Shown here: positions 52,824-62,570 of the stretch, one piece after another
Layout: each line of letters begins with the position of its first letter
Numbering within the stretch: position 1 is the first letter of the stretch
Origin: Pseudobacteriovorax sp.
GTDB lineage: Bacteria > Bdellovibrionota_B > Oligoflexia > Oligoflexales > Oligoflexaceae
Length of the DNA: 64,000 bases
Assembly: GCA_013215145.1 (NCBI GenBank)
Contig: JABSRP010000012.1
Coordinates: 186,001-250,000, forward strand
Reading direction: 5' to 3'
Program-made: the position numbers and the translations under genes
The notes under the pieces: generated by a model
Database searches by the model: none
Told to the model about the DNA's origin: nothing
Seen by the model: the letters and a program-made list of their open reading frames with translations, nothing else

Positions 52824-53501
52824 CTAATCGAACCAGGATGGAGGGTTGGATTCCATGCCGGATCGTGAAAACATGCGATCCATCTTTTCTACCTTTGACA
52901 CATCCCATGCTTCTAGATTCTGATTGAAGCTACCTGCGTTAAAAAACATATAGCGCATATCGGTAACGTTTTCTGTGTTCCATTGGCCAATATCTTGGTT
53001 GAAGTCAGATGTGCCATTAAACATGTTACTCATATCTGTGACTTTGCTGGTATCCCACTGACTGAGGTCTTGATTAAAGGCTTTTGCCCCCGCAAACATA
53101 CGTTTCATATTGGTCACGTCTGACACGTCCCAACCAGTGACATCAATCTTAGCAAAACCCGCATCGATGTCTTCGATAACATCTTTGTAAAGATTGGAGG
53201 CATCGGCGAAGCCTAATTTGATGGTCTTGGGGACTGCATTTAGACCTAGAGTATTTTTGAGGTCATCTCGCGAACTAATCACTAATACGTCTGATCCATC
53301 GGGTCCACCTTCTGGTTCGTCCTCAGGTTTGGTTGTGTCTTCTTCCTCTGTGTTATCGGAATTATCATTATTGTCGTTGTCATTGTTAGTATCACCGTTA
53401 GTATCGGCAGGATCGGTGAGTCCGATACCATCTTCAGAACTACTATCGCTATCGCAAGCATGGTTAGTGATCAAAAGTAAACAAAGCAAAAGTCTTAACA
53501 T
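52824..53501 (-). CDS. BspA-type (DUF285) repeat lipoprotein
   Basis: 225 residues, lipobox NHAC (C16), a long Asp/Asn/Glu linker, then four 25-residue repeats of the type WDVSDVTNMKRMFAGAKAFN / WDTSKVTDMSNMFNGTSDFN / WNTENVTDMRYMFFNAGSFN / WDVSKVEKMDRMFSRSG. DUF285/BspA repeats form a surface-exposed leucine-rich-like solenoid used in adhesion. Fur box 135 bases upstream. Only four repeats is short. Confidence 0.85.
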   Translation of the reverse strand: MLRLLLCLLLITNHACDSDSSSEDGIGLTDPADTNGDTNNDNDNNDNSDNTEEEDTTKPEDEPEGGPDGSDVLVISSRDDLKNTLGLNAVPKTIKLGFADASNLYKDVIEDIDAGFAKIDVTGWDVSDVTNMKRMFAGAKAFNQDLSQWDTSKVTDMSNMFNGTSDFNQDIGQWNTENVTDMRYMFFNAGSFNQNLEAWDVSKVEKMDRMFSRSGMESNPPSWFD

Positions 53502-53635
53502 TCAGTTTCTCCCAACTGCAAAAAATTCTCGAAAGCAAAAGGCCTAATTTTCATAGAAGTGTCCAGTAAACGTATTCATGTTCGCTCAACAGATTAAGAA
53601 ATAGAAACAGCGAACCGAAGGCGTGGCCAGACATG

Positions 53636-53659
53636 ATTTTGATTATCATTATCGTAATA
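53636..53659. promoter_or_regulatory. Fur box facing the BspA-type gene
   Basis: GATTATCATTATCGTAATAC, minus-strand target 53501. The remainder of 53502-53977 shows no gene. Confidence 0.7.
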
Positions 53660-53853
53660 CGTCACGCAAGTGATTTTTCCGAAGTCAGTCATGATTTTTC
53701 GATGCCTTCAGGTTTTGCTTGGGTATGATGAAAAAATCTAATGATTTAGGGAATGTTGGTAGCCTGTGGAGCTTCTCAAGTATGTCGATTGTACTTGCTT
53801 TAGGAAATCATCCTTGACAAATCGTCGTTTAACGGACAGTGTGCTTCCGACCA

Positions 53854-53875
53854 AGATGATAATGATTATCACTTT
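53854..53875. promoter_or_regulatory. Fur box upstream of the acyltransferase-like gene
   Basis: AGATGATAATGATTATCACT, about 103 bases before the 53978 ATG. Confidence 0.8.
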
Positions 53876-53977
53876 AATTACATGAATCAAAGCGACAACT
53901 GCCTAACTCAGCATCCTGCGGTCTCAGCAAACTTGTTCCCGAGCTAGGTTAAAGTGCCTAAGTGAGGAGGTCTACAA

Positions 53978-55096
53978 ATGGAAGCATCACGAATTTTAGC
54001 ATTAGATATTGCCCGCGGCTTAGCTGTGTTTGGAATGGTGATTGTTCATACTCTATGGATGTATGCTGATAAAGAAACTCAATTTAACTCGATGCTGGGG
54101 ACCGTAGTCCATTTTCTAGGTCAAGAGGCGGTGGCATTTTTGATGTCCATGGGCATCTCACTCGCCTTGTCTAGCCGGCAATTGGTATCGACAACCATCA
54201 AGCGCGGTGCCTTGTTGGTCATCGCTGGGTACGTTTTGAATATCTTAAAATTTATCGTCCCAATCGCCGTCTTTGGTACGATGCCAGAGGCGTTTATCAA
54301 TGCTTATGGTTGGCAGTCTCCCCTCAATGCCAGCCAGTATTTATATCTAATTTTAACAGGTGATATCTTACAGATGGCGGGCATCTCACTTTTTGTGATT
54401 GCGGCTTTGCGATACTTTGAAGTCGGAAAATGGTGGATTTTTGCTGTTGCCCTTGTTGTCATTGGGCTAAGTTCGGAGTTGCGAGGCTTGCAGCCCGGGA
54501 TCAAAGGCCTAAATTACGTCGCTGATCTGTTTTTTGCTGAGAACTACAATGTATATTTTCCAGTTTTTCCTTGGATGGGGATGATACTAACTGGGTTTGC
54601 CTTAGGAAAATGGTTCAAGGAGCTTGATAGCAACCTTCTCTCTTTATTCAAAGTTACATGGATCCCTTCGGTTATCCTTTTGTTGTTGAGTAGTTTTGCT
54701 GTTTATCAGAATAGCTCATACCATTTTAATGATTATTTTCACCTTGGACCGGCAGGTACCCTTCTTATTATGGCGGGCAACTGGCTTTTCTTTATGTTTC
54801 TTTATTATATTGCTGATTCTATGAATCATCATTTACGCTATTTTCTCGTTTACTGTAGCCAAAACGTGACGACTATTTATGTGATCCAGTGGACGGCTAT
54901 TTGTTGGATCATGGGTATCGTTGGCTTTCAAACTCTGAATACCTACGAGACTATGGCTATGATGGTAGTTAATGTTATTGTGACCTTTAGTCTGCAAGCT
55001 TTGCTCGATAAATTTGTTTTGAGCAAAGCTAGGCTCAAGAAGAAATCTTCGGCGACTCAAGTAACCCGCAAAGCTACAGCTGTTTCGCACTCATAA
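53978..55096 (+). CDS. Multi-helix membrane acyltransferase-like protein (HGSNAT/DUF1624 type)
   Basis: 372 residues, ten or so hydrophobic helices, opens RILALDIARGLAVFGMVIVH, the start of the heparan-glucosaminide acetyltransferase/DUF1624-type fold (LDxxRGxxxxxMxxxH). The C-terminus is basic. Members acylate envelope sugars across the membrane. GAGGAGG-like ribosome site 8 bases before the ATG. Fur control is implied by the upstream box. Substrate unknown. Confidence 0.75.
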   Translation: MEASRILALDIARGLAVFGMVIVHTLWMYADKETQFNSMLGTVVHFLGQEAVAFLMSMGISLALSSRQLVSTTIKRGALLVIAGYVLNILKFIVPIAVFGTMPEAFINAYGWQSPLNASQYLYLILTGDILQMAGISLFVIAALRYFEVGKWWIFAVALVVIGLSSELRGLQPGIKGLNYVADLFFAENYNVYFPVFPWMGMILTGFALGKWFKELDSNLLSLFKVTWIPSVILLLLSSFAVYQNSSYHFNDYFHLGPAGTLLIMAGNWLFFMFLYYIADSMNHHLRYFLVYCSQNVTTIYVIQWTAICWIMGIVGFQTLNTYETMAMMVVNVIVTFSLQALLDKFVLSKARLKKKSSATQVTRKATAVSHS

Positions 55097-55118
55097 ACGC
55101 GGGCTTTTTAGTATTTTG

Positions 55119-55160
55119 GCCGGATGCAGTATTGGTAGATGCAGCATCCGGCTTTTTTTT
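55119..55160 (+). terminator. Strong terminator
   Basis: GCCGGATGC (55119-55127) / GCATCCGGC (55144-55152) followed by T8. Confidence 0.85.
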
Positions 55161-55239
55161 ATAAAACTTACTTACCCTTCCTAATACTGCTTCGAATCCC
55201 TTTGTCGAATCTTAACCGAATTAAGTTTGACTCAACTGA

Positions 55240-55267
55240 AAAATGATATTAGAAATCAATATCATTA
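55240..55267. promoter_or_regulatory. Fur box upstream of the histidine phosphatase gene
   Basis: AATGATATTAGAAATCAATA then TCATTA, about 34 bases before the 55301 ATG. Core less perfect than others. Confidence 0.6.
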
Positions 55268-55300
55268 AAGCTCATTGATTCATTTAACGAGGAGAAAAAA

Positions 55301-55921
55301 ATGTTAATCAAAGCAATTGTCGCCTTGAGTCTTACGGGAACTCTATTAGCATCAAGTCAAGAATCTAAAATTGATACGCGGGATAGTCAGGAAAAAGAAC
55401 TGACTATTGATATGTTACAGGAAGGTGGCAACGTCATCTATTTCCGTCATGCAAAAACGGAAAGAGATTACGCTGATCAGGTTTCGGCTGATCCCAACAA
55501 CTGTGCAACTCAAAGGGTGTTGAGCGAAGAGGGTTGGAATGATGCCTTAAGAATTGGCGAGGCGTTTAGACGTTTGGCCATTCCTGTAGGTGATGTTCTG
55601 TCTAGCCAGTACTGCCGTGCTTGGAAAACAGCAAGTTTGGCTTTCGGAAAGTATGCAAAGAACGCAGATTTCAACTTCCTTCCATTTGAAGACTACACGC
55701 CTGAGCAAGTTGAGCTTATGAGAGAGCGAGTGGGACCTTATCTTATTCAATCTCCAGAAGCAGGACTAAACACGATCATCGTTGCTCACGACGATCCGTT
55801 CGAGGCTGTTACAGGAATCTATCCCGAGCCTCAAGGAATTGGATTCGTGCTAAGGCCAGACGGCAATGGTGGATTCAAAATCTTGGGATCTGTCGCTCCA
55901 AGCGAATGGGGTCAATTCTAG
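55301..55921 (+). CDS. Secreted histidine phosphatase family protein
   Basis: 206 residues with signal peptide; phosphohistidine motif YFRHAKTER (RH), then SSQYCRAWKTA and a second His in IIVAHDDPF, as in the periplasmic histidine phosphatase (phosphoglycerate-mutase-like) branch. Substrate not evident. Ribosome site GAGGAG. The hairpin at 55947 follows. Confidence 0.85.
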   Translation: MLIKAIVALSLTGTLLASSQESKIDTRDSQEKELTIDMLQEGGNVIYFRHAKTERDYADQVSADPNNCATQRVLSEEGWNDALRIGEAFRRLAIPVGDVLSSQYCRAWKTASLAFGKYAKNADFNFLPFEDYTPEQVELMRERVGPYLIQSPEAGLNTIIVAHDDPFEAVTGIYPEPQGIGFVLRPDGNGGFKILGSVAPSEWGQF

Positions 55922-55946
55922 TCTTCTGCTCTGACTAAGAATTCCA

Positions 55947-55993
55947 GCGAGATCAAAACAAAAGGCTTTCCCTGTAGTTGATTTTGGTCTCGC
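55947..55993 (+). terminator. Long hairpin after the phosphatase gene
   Basis: GCGAGATCAAAA pairs with TTTTGGTCTCGC (one mismatch) around a 22-base loop; no strong T-run. Confidence 0.5.
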
Positions 55994-56186
55994 CTTGCCT
56001 AAGAGACGCCGATACTTCGCGTATCTAAAATCTCTAAGCCTCAGAATTGCCATTCACCACAAATCCTTGATACCCTATAGCAGTAATTTCCCTTTTGACG
56101 GAATTTCCCTTTGCAAGTTTCTGTATTATGATGAGTGGATTCCTCGTAGGGATGTATCAACAATCTTCTGACGCAAGGTATTGAGT

Positions 56187-56471
56187 ATGAAATCAAGCAT
56201 TGAAATTTTGGTTTGTCGGAAGTCATCATGCAAGAAAAAAAATAGCAGTAAAATTTTTGATTTGATTTCAGAGGAGATCGAAGCCCAAGGTTTAAGAAAG
56301 AAAATTTCTGTCAAGAAAACTGGATGTCTGAAATACTGTAGTAATGCCCCAAACATCAAAATAATGCCTGACCAAATCATACATAGTAAATTCAAAAGAA
56401 AACAAGTAGAGAATCTTATTACAATGCTGGGCAAGGACATAAAATCAAAAAAATCAAAGAACTCGGCTTAG
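56187..56471 (+). CDS. Thioredoxin-like [2Fe-2S] ferredoxin
   Basis: 94 residues. ILVCRKSSCKKK at the start and GCLKYCSNAPNIKIMPD later supply the four Cys of the thioredoxin-like [2Fe-2S] fold (CxxxxC and CxxxC). Basic, Lys-rich tail. The ATG at 56187 is chosen over a TTG two codons earlier. Soluble electron carrier; partner unknown. Confidence 0.85.
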   Translation: MKSSIEILVCRKSSCKKKNSSKIFDLISEEIEAQGLRKKISVKKTGCLKYCSNAPNIKIMPDQIIHSKFKRKQVENLITMLGKDIKSKKSKNSA

Positions 56472-56509
56472 TCGTTTGCATTGGGTGAAATACTTTTTTG
56501 CTCCCGATA

Positions 56510-57691
56510 TTAATTGGTTTTACATGGAAGGAAGACTCGAAAACCGCTTATTGCGACAAAACCAGTCGCTGCGATAGACAGAAGAATAAGCATGTCACTT
56601 CCAAATGTTTCCCAAATTAAGCCGGCAGTAAAAAGCCCAATAGCGCTGCATATGGCGTAAAGAAAGTAGAACAGTCCAAAGCTTGAACCTTTATCGACCG
56701 CTAGCTCGCCTATGATAGTCCTAATGGAAGTGATGGCAATGGAATCGAAAAGGCCAAACAATAGAAACGCAAAAAGTAAGTGGTACCACTGCGAGCCGAG
56801 TAGGACTGACATCCCAAAGACACCCGAGAGGCACGCGACTAGCAGTGCTATGCGACTGCCAAATTTGTCGATGAAGCTACCGATTTTTGCAGTTATCAAA
56901 ACCTGCGACGCTCTCATAACTATAAGGAAGATGAGTATTGTTGAGACGGAATAGCCTAGCTCATTGGCCTTCAGGAGATAAAAAGCTTCCTGTGCCATGA
57001 CGATTGAAAGTAGACAAAAAATCACAACGGGTCCTTTAATGCTTGGCTCTATATGAAACTTGAACCCTCTCTTTGAGGACTTTTGCCCTGCTGATTTAAC
57101 GTCTTCGACCTTTACTGCCAGAATCACCATAGCAATGAGTCCGGGGACTAGACTAAAAAGAAAAAGGTTTCGAAAGGTACTTTCGGTCTCACTAAAAATG
57201 TATAAAACAAGGGCCGTAATAACCAGGCCAGAAAATTCTCCGATTAAATCTAACGTTTTATGTAGACCAAAGGTCTTTCCTTTCTTTTTCTTAACACTAG
57301 ATTGACTTAATAGCTTATCTTTTGGTGCCGCACGAATAGCTTTTCCAAAACGCTCACCCGATCGAATGATAGCAACAGTTTGCCAATGATAAGAAAAAAA
57401 TAGGAGCGGTTTGCAAAGGGCTGATATACCATAACCCACTAATAGAAATAGTTTATTTTTATCGTGTTTATCGCTTAGAAATCCGCCCCAGTACCTCAGC
57501 GCATAGGAAACAAAACTTGTTATGGCCAATAGGGCCGCAATATTTTCTACGTCCTCTTTCAAAACAATTACTAAAAATAATGGGAGTGTGGGATGAACCA
57601 TGGCGCTGGCCATGTCTGTAAAGAGGCTTACAAGACCCAGGTTCACAACATTTTTGTTATGTTTACCTTCTAATTCTTTACCTCTAGACAT
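56510..57691 (-). CDS. MFS transporter
   Basis: About 393 residues, 12 helices. The helix 4-5 region has RSGERFGKAIRAAPKD, the ER-GK-R-AP-D pattern of an MFS drug/unknown exporter group, and the central loop is Lys-rich. Start at 57691 from AGGGA; ATG at 57712 also in frame. Convergent with the [2Fe-2S] gene. Substrate unknown. Confidence 0.82.
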   Translation of the reverse strand: MSRGKELEGKHNKNVVNLGLVSLFTDMASAMVHPTLPLFLVIVLKEDVENIAALLAITSFVSYALRYWGGFLSDKHDKNKLFLLVGYGISALCKPLLFFSYHWQTVAIIRSGERFGKAIRAAPKDKLLSQSSVKKKKGKTFGLHKTLDLIGEFSGLVITALVLYIFSETESTFRNLFLFSLVPGLIAMVILAVKVEDVKSAGQKSSKRGFKFHIEPSIKGPVVIFCLLSIVMAQEAFYLLKANELGYSVSTILIFLIVMRASQVLITAKIGSFIDKFGSRIALLVACLSGVFGMSVLLGSQWYHLLFAFLLFGLFDSIAITSIRTIIGELAVDKGSSFGLFYFLYAICSAIGLFTAGLIWETFGSDMLILLSIAATGFVAISGFRVFLPCKTN

Positions 57692-57985
57692 ATAAATTTC
57701 CCTGGGATTCAACAGACTGAGTTAGCTAACTAACTCATTCAAATGGGTTTAACCTTGGTTTTCATGTATCAACCTGATTCCGTAGCGAATTTTAGTAACA
57801 CCTTAGTACATAAGGAAATCCTGCTATATCGAGGTTTTATCATTAGTCATTACAATCTTTAACTTACCTATTTTTCCATAATTATACCTTTAAATATATA
57901 TGTTTTGTGCTAAATAGACCTCTTAGACATGCCTCTTTAACACAAGACATGAGGCCCAAACTTTATCGATTCGTTAGGAGAAGTG

Positions 57986-58960
57986 ATGAAAATAATACTA
58001 TTAGCTGCTGTTCTAGCTTTAGCAGGGTTTGCATGCTCTGATAGCTCTGATGACAATACCGATCCATCCGAAACAGAACAGTCAAATAATGAGGGAGACA
58101 ATGTAACTGTTGATCCAAAAGATGGTGAAAAAAAAGAAACTGAGGCCGAAAACTTGGATCAGAGTGAAGGCAAGCAAAAAGAAGAGCAGCTACCCGACGA
58201 CCTCAACGGCAACACCGAACGAAAACCATTTGGGGAAGCGATAAAAAATACAGGGATGATTGCCCTTAAGGGAACCGAAGCAACTGGATATGCTTCATTG
58301 TCGAATTTTCAGAATGAGGAATCGTGTACTCCAAGTTCAGAAAATAAGGCGTTTCCTTATCCTTGTTACGAGCTAGATGACGGTACCGCTGGTTCCGGTA
58401 AGTATATCATTGCTGAACCTCTGAGTGCTGCCTCTGAGTTTGTTGAAGAAAGCACTCATACGATACTTAACAGAGATAGAATTGAGACGGATGATGATTT
58501 TGCGGAATTTAGTCTCGGCAGTATATCTTACGATCAGTCATTGATTACAGGTGAAGGAAGCGAAAACATTAGTGTTTCAGACCTAGAGCTAGATATCGTA
58601 GCACCTGAGCTAGATCCATTTACTTCCGAAAGAAATATTCGATTTCGCAATGAGTTTGCCTGGTCTTATAGTATTATTGCAAAAAATATTAAAGGCGAGG
58701 GTTTAACCTTCTCCGAAGGTCTCCTAACTAGTATAGACATTAGCGCTGACCTGGTTGTCGATGTACTACTTTTTGCTCAAATGAGTAATAAGTTTGTTTT
58801 TGATACAGCTTCGGGCAGTCTTGAGCAAGAACAATCACTGATTATCGATGATGCAAATATCCGTTTTCAATTTGACCAAACTGCGGATGCTCAAACCTTT
58901 CTCGGCTCTGTGACAGATGTACGTGTTAGCATTACCAGAGCAGGGACGATAACTCCTTAG
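57986..58960 (+). CDS. Lipoprotein of unknown function
   Basis: 324 residues, lipobox GFAC (C18), Glu/Asp/Lys-rich linker to about residue 80, then a beta-type domain with a Cys pair (CTPSSENKAFPYPC). Ends in a strand ITRAGTITP. AGGAG upstream; the GTG at 57983 is alternative. No family recognised. The 57692-57985 gap shows no other gene. Confidence 0.65.
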   Translation: MKIILLAAVLALAGFACSDSSDDNTDPSETEQSNNEGDNVTVDPKDGEKKETEAENLDQSEGKQKEEQLPDDLNGNTERKPFGEAIKNTGMIALKGTEATGYASLSNFQNEESCTPSSENKAFPYPCYELDDGTAGSGKYIIAEPLSAASEFVEESTHTILNRDRIETDDDFAEFSLGSISYDQSLITGEGSENISVSDLELDIVAPELDPFTSERNIRFRNEFAWSYSIIAKNIKGEGLTFSEGLLTSIDISADLVVDVLLFAQMSNKFVFDTASGSLEQEQSLIIDDANIRFQFDQTADAQTFLGSVTDVRVSITRAGTITP

Positions 58961-58986
58961 TAGATTTGAAACGTCAGTAAAACAAA

Positions 58987-59012
58987 GTCGTCATCTGAGA
59001 TTAGATGACGAC
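58987..59012. terminator. Convergent hairpin
   Basis: GTCGTCATCT (58987-58996) / AGATGACGAC (59003-59012), ten perfect pairs, six-base loop, between convergent genes; no T-run. Confidence 0.55.
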
Positions 59013-59027
59013 CGTGTTGTAAAAAGC

Positions 59028-59534
59028 TTAGGGGGTAGGAGTCGTAAACTTTCGTTTCCCTAATTCAGCATCGAGCATAAAAAGACCCGTTGTATCGTCT
59101 TTAATGAGTCTTAATTTTTGTAGTATTGTATTGGCTGTAGCTTCTTCTTCTACCTGCTCTGCCACAAACCATTGGAGAAAGTTATGGGTTGCGTGATCCT
59201 TAGTCTTCAATGCAACGTCAACTAGTTCGTTAATGCCTTTTGTGACTTCGATCTCGTGGGCAAGGGTATCTTCGAATACTTTTAACGGAGACTCCCATTG
59301 ATTCTCAGGAGCAGCTATAGACTGAAGAATAACACGGCCGCCTCTTCCATTAATAAAGTCAAAAAACTTTTCTGCGTGAGACATTTCTTCTTGGGCTTGG
59401 ATCTTCATCCATTGGGCAAGTCCGTTAAGGTCGATTGACGCAAAGTAAGCGCTCATCGAAATATACAGGTAAGATGAGTATAGTTCTCGATTCACATGAT
59501 TATTCAACGATTCATTAAGTTTTTCATCGATCAT
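59028..59534 (-). CDS. ftnA: Ferritin
   Basis: 168 residues of the bacterial non-heme ferritin (FtnA) type. Ferroxidase ligands E17, E50, H53, E94, Q127 and E130 are all present at the usual positions. AAGGAGAG precedes the ATG. No Fur box is visible upstream, in line with ferritins being expressed when iron is plentiful. Stores Fe(III) in a 24-mer shell in the cytoplasm. Confidence 0.95.
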   Translation of the reverse strand: MIDEKLNESLNNHVNRELYSSYLYISMSAYFASIDLNGLAQWMKIQAQEEMSHAEKFFDFINGRGGRVILQSIAAPENQWESPLKVFEDTLAHEIEVTKGINELVDVALKTKDHATHNFLQWFVAEQVEEEATANTILQKLRLIKDDTTGLFMLDAELGKRKFTTPTP

Positions 59535-59877
59535 TAGGGTACTCTCCTTATGAGTAAGATATATTAGATATGAGTGTCATAATTCTTGGATTTGTTTGAT
59601 AGCCACGACGGAGTTGGTAACACCTAGTTCTAGGCTTATCAATAGATAAATAGTGGCAAGGTAGCTTACTCCTTGGAATTTAGATTTTACTCGATTTTCC
59701 GATCTATGACTATCCTTCGATTTTGCTATTTTCCTCACTTTGAATGACTGCTTTAATACCCTTAAATTATAGAAATAAAGACAGTTTCTGACTCACATCA
59801 GGTGTTTAGTAAGTGATTCGAAAGCCTCTTTTTAGTCTATTTAGATTTGTTGCGGGAAACTTTGAAAAGTAGTGTTT

Positions 59878-59903
59878 GAAAATGAGAGCGATTTTCAATA
59901 TCG
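59878..59903. promoter_or_regulatory. Weak Fur box upstream of the second TonB receptor
   Basis: GAAAATGAGAGCGATTTTCA then ATATCG, about 128 bases before 60031. The rest of 59535-60030 shows no gene. Confidence 0.55.
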
Positions 59904-60030
59904 TAAATGAATTGGACCTTAGTTACGCTCGTCCATCGGTTTTCGTCTGTAAAAAACGAGCCCGATTTTGCATGACAAAAAGGTTAGTTAAAGGGCGTCA
60001 ATCTAAATATGATTTACCAAGGAGACAGAT

Positions 60031-62148
60031 TTGTATCTAACTCGCTTTAGAAAGCGACTCTTACTTCTAGCTTTCTTATATTCTTATTATTCATATGCAA
60101 ATGGAAGCGTGTTTGATTTAGCTTTGGCTCAAGAAAGCTCGGTTGAACGCGAAAACGACCTAGATAACACAGTCTCGGATAAGAAGAAAGCAACCGAGAC
60201 CATAACGATCATTGGAAGTCGATTGGGTGAGTCAAGACAGGGGCATTACAACAGTACCTCAGTTATGGAAGGCTCTGAGTTGGAAGACTTAGCGATTCAA
60301 GACATACGAGAAGCGCTATCGATGCAAGGTAATGTTTTTGTCGCGCCGAGTAATAATGGGAACAACGGAATATCTGTACGGGGTATCAACTCCGAAGGCC
60401 TAGGGGAGCCGGGAGGGACACCAAGGCCACTAATGAATTTGATCATTGATGGAGCGTCTCAATCAATCGAGGGTATCAGGCGCGGACAACGAGGTAATTG
60501 GGATGTCGAGCAGATGGATGTGGCCAGAGGTCCTCAGTCGGCAACTGAAGGCAGAAACTCGCTAGCTGGAGCGGTATCGATTAAAACTTTTGATCCCACG
60601 GATTTTTTTGAAGCTAAGGCAAGACTAAGATTTAGCGAAAATACGAGTCATGATGGAGCTGTGATGGTTTCTGGCCCTGTGACCGATAGTCTGAGCTTAC
60701 GCCTTTCTGCCGAGACTTTCGAAGAAGAGAAGGGTATCGACTATTCAAATCCAGATTTTGAATTCCTGGATGACGATAGCTATCAGAACATCAGGGGTAA
60801 ACTTTTATTCGAGCCTTCGAGCATACCAGATCTTTCTGTAAAGTTGACCATATCGGATACCATAGATAATCCTGGCGTGACAGCTGTTAGCGGACCTAAT
60901 TTTTTCGAACGAAAATTTGATGTTTTGTCGACTTCGGCAGAAACTCGAGAAAACGAACTTAGGAATTATATTGGAGAAGTCAATTATGAATTGGCGCCGG
61001 GGCTTCAGCTCACGAGTATTACGACGCAGATTGAGACAGACGCGCTTATCGAAGGTGTAGGATTTATTGGAGACGGTGCCTATATCCGCGATGAAACTCG
61101 AGCCGATTTGGATCGTAGTCAGGAACTTCGCATAAACTTCATCGCTTTTGATGGCCTATTGAAAGGTGTTTCTGGACTCTATTTTGGTCAATTTACCAAT
61201 GAGCGCGAGTCCTACATAGCCGCTGGTGATAGCGTAGTGCAGCAGTTGACGTCAAATCGTGATGAATCCAGTCTCGCGATATATGGGCAAATGAAATTTC
61301 AGATAGTGTCATCCTGGACTCTAATGCTGGGAATGCGATATTCCGTGGATCAGACTGATTCGGAATTTGATGATGACTTGGAGAATAGTATAGTTACGAG
61401 TACCTACGAATCAAACCATAGCTTGCCTACAGGATCGATCGCCTATCGATTCAATCCAAATCTTTCCGTCGCATTCACCTACGGCCGAGGTTATCGTGGT
61501 GGGTTTCAAGATGGTGATAGAAGGATTGATTCTGAAACTCTTCATAGTTACGAAATTGCGTTTCGCTCTAAATGGTTAAAAAATCGACTGACAGCTAATT
61601 CCAACATCTTTTACTACGATTGGCGTGATCAACAAATCACTGTTCCTGTAGGGCCAACAGGATTAGGGTTTACAGAAAACGCTGGTAAGTCAGATGTGGT
61701 TGGTGCAGAAGTCGACTTGAGGTATCAGCTCAATGTGACAAACTCCATAGGAGCGTCGCTAGGGTACCTGAAAACTAGACTTATCGATTATCGTAGCGAC
61801 CTCATTGAGATAGACTTTAGTGGCAATGAGTTTCCAGAGGCTCCACGGTATTCAAGCTCGCTATGGTATGTTTCCCGTTTTACAGATTCTTGGTTTTTCT
61901 CTGCAGATATGCGGTCACGTTCACAGTCTTATGCAACATCTGATCTGGCAAATCGATCCGAGATAAAGGTTCCAGAATATACCCTTGTCAATTCTCGCGT
62001 CGGATATGAGAGTACGAATGTTTCTTTTTATTTGAAGATCGCAAACCTCTTAGATCGTAAGTATCTGACTGGGAGGGATGTTCGTAATGGAGCATATGTC
62101 GGCGATAGGCGAAATATTAGCGTGACACTTCAATGGAACACTGATTAG
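60031..62148 (+). CDS. TonB-dependent receptor, second
   Basis: 705 residues from a TTG with GGAG six bases upstream. Plug: ETITIIGSRLG (TonB box-like ETITI), ISVRGINSEG, MDVARGPQSATEGRNSLAGAV. Barrel to the terminal LQWNTD. Substrate unknown; the layout fits the larger receptor group without the siderophore-specific plug. A weak Fur box upstream suggests an iron-linked ligand. No transporter genes next to it. Confidence 0.88.
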   Translation: MYLTRFRKRLLLLAFLYSYYSYANGSVFDLALAQESSVERENDLDNTVSDKKKATETITIIGSRLGESRQGHYNSTSVMEGSELEDLAIQDIREALSMQGNVFVAPSNNGNNGISVRGINSEGLGEPGGTPRPLMNLIIDGASQSIEGIRRGQRGNWDVEQMDVARGPQSATEGRNSLAGAVSIKTFDPTDFFEAKARLRFSENTSHDGAVMVSGPVTDSLSLRLSAETFEEEKGIDYSNPDFEFLDDDSYQNIRGKLLFEPSSIPDLSVKLTISDTIDNPGVTAVSGPNFFERKFDVLSTSAETRENELRNYIGEVNYELAPGLQLTSITTQIETDALIEGVGFIGDGAYIRDETRADLDRSQELRINFIAFDGLLKGVSGLYFGQFTNERESYIAAGDSVVQQLTSNRDESSLAIYGQMKFQIVSSWTLMLGMRYSVDQTDSEFDDDLENSIVTSTYESNHSLPTGSIAYRFNPNLSVAFTYGRGYRGGFQDGDRRIDSETLHSYEIAFRSKWLKNRLTANSNIFYYDWRDQQITVPVGPTGLGFTENAGKSDVVGAEVDLRYQLNVTNSIGASLGYLKTRLIDYRSDLIEIDFSGNEFPEAPRYSSSLWYVSRFTDSWFFSADMRSRSQSYATSDLANRSEIKVPEYTLVNSRVGYESTNVSFYLKIANLLDRKYLTGRDVRNGAYVGDRRNISVTLQWNTD

Positions 62149-62194
62149 AGTTAATGCTGCATATTGAAAACTACACATATATTAGCTTTCCTAA

Positions 62195-62437
62195 AAAAAT
62201 AATGAATTTGTTTTTATTCAGCAGGATTATAATGGGTTCACCAGCATCTTTTGGTCGATCAGATGGGCAAATGATACTCTTGGAAAGCTTATCGTTCCTC
62301 TGTCCGATGTCAGTCTAAAAGATGATGAAAGTCGCGATGCCTATGGCTTTGCAAAAGAGCGCTTAAGGATCGAGCCGAGTCAGATATATCGACAAGCGAT
62401 TGGAGATATAATGATCGAAATAAGAAGCTCCAACTAA
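62195..62437 (+). pseudogene. Start-less coding remnant
   Basis: An 80-codon frame without a start, reading like real protein: IFWSIRWANDTLGKLIVPLS, DDESRDAYGFAKERLRI, YRQAIGDIMIEIRSSN, then TAA. Its N-terminal part seems lost behind a stop at 62192. I cannot name the family. Lies in the 422-base space between the receptor and the RCC1 gene. Confidence 0.4.
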
Positions 62438-62570
62438 GTTCTGTCAGGAAACTCCTTATTCTTTGTCGGTTTGTGAAAAATAAACCCTCATGGATGCGAA
62501 TACACTCCGGTTTGTTTTTCACCCCCTACTGCCTATTTTCCTGGATCAAAGGATGAGCTGTAGTTTATGA

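Noticed and set aside
53194..53547. 117-residue plus-strand Ser-rich ORF
   Set aside because: Mirror of the Asp/Asn-rich linker of the BspA-type lipoprotein on the other strand; Ser runs are the complement of its codons.
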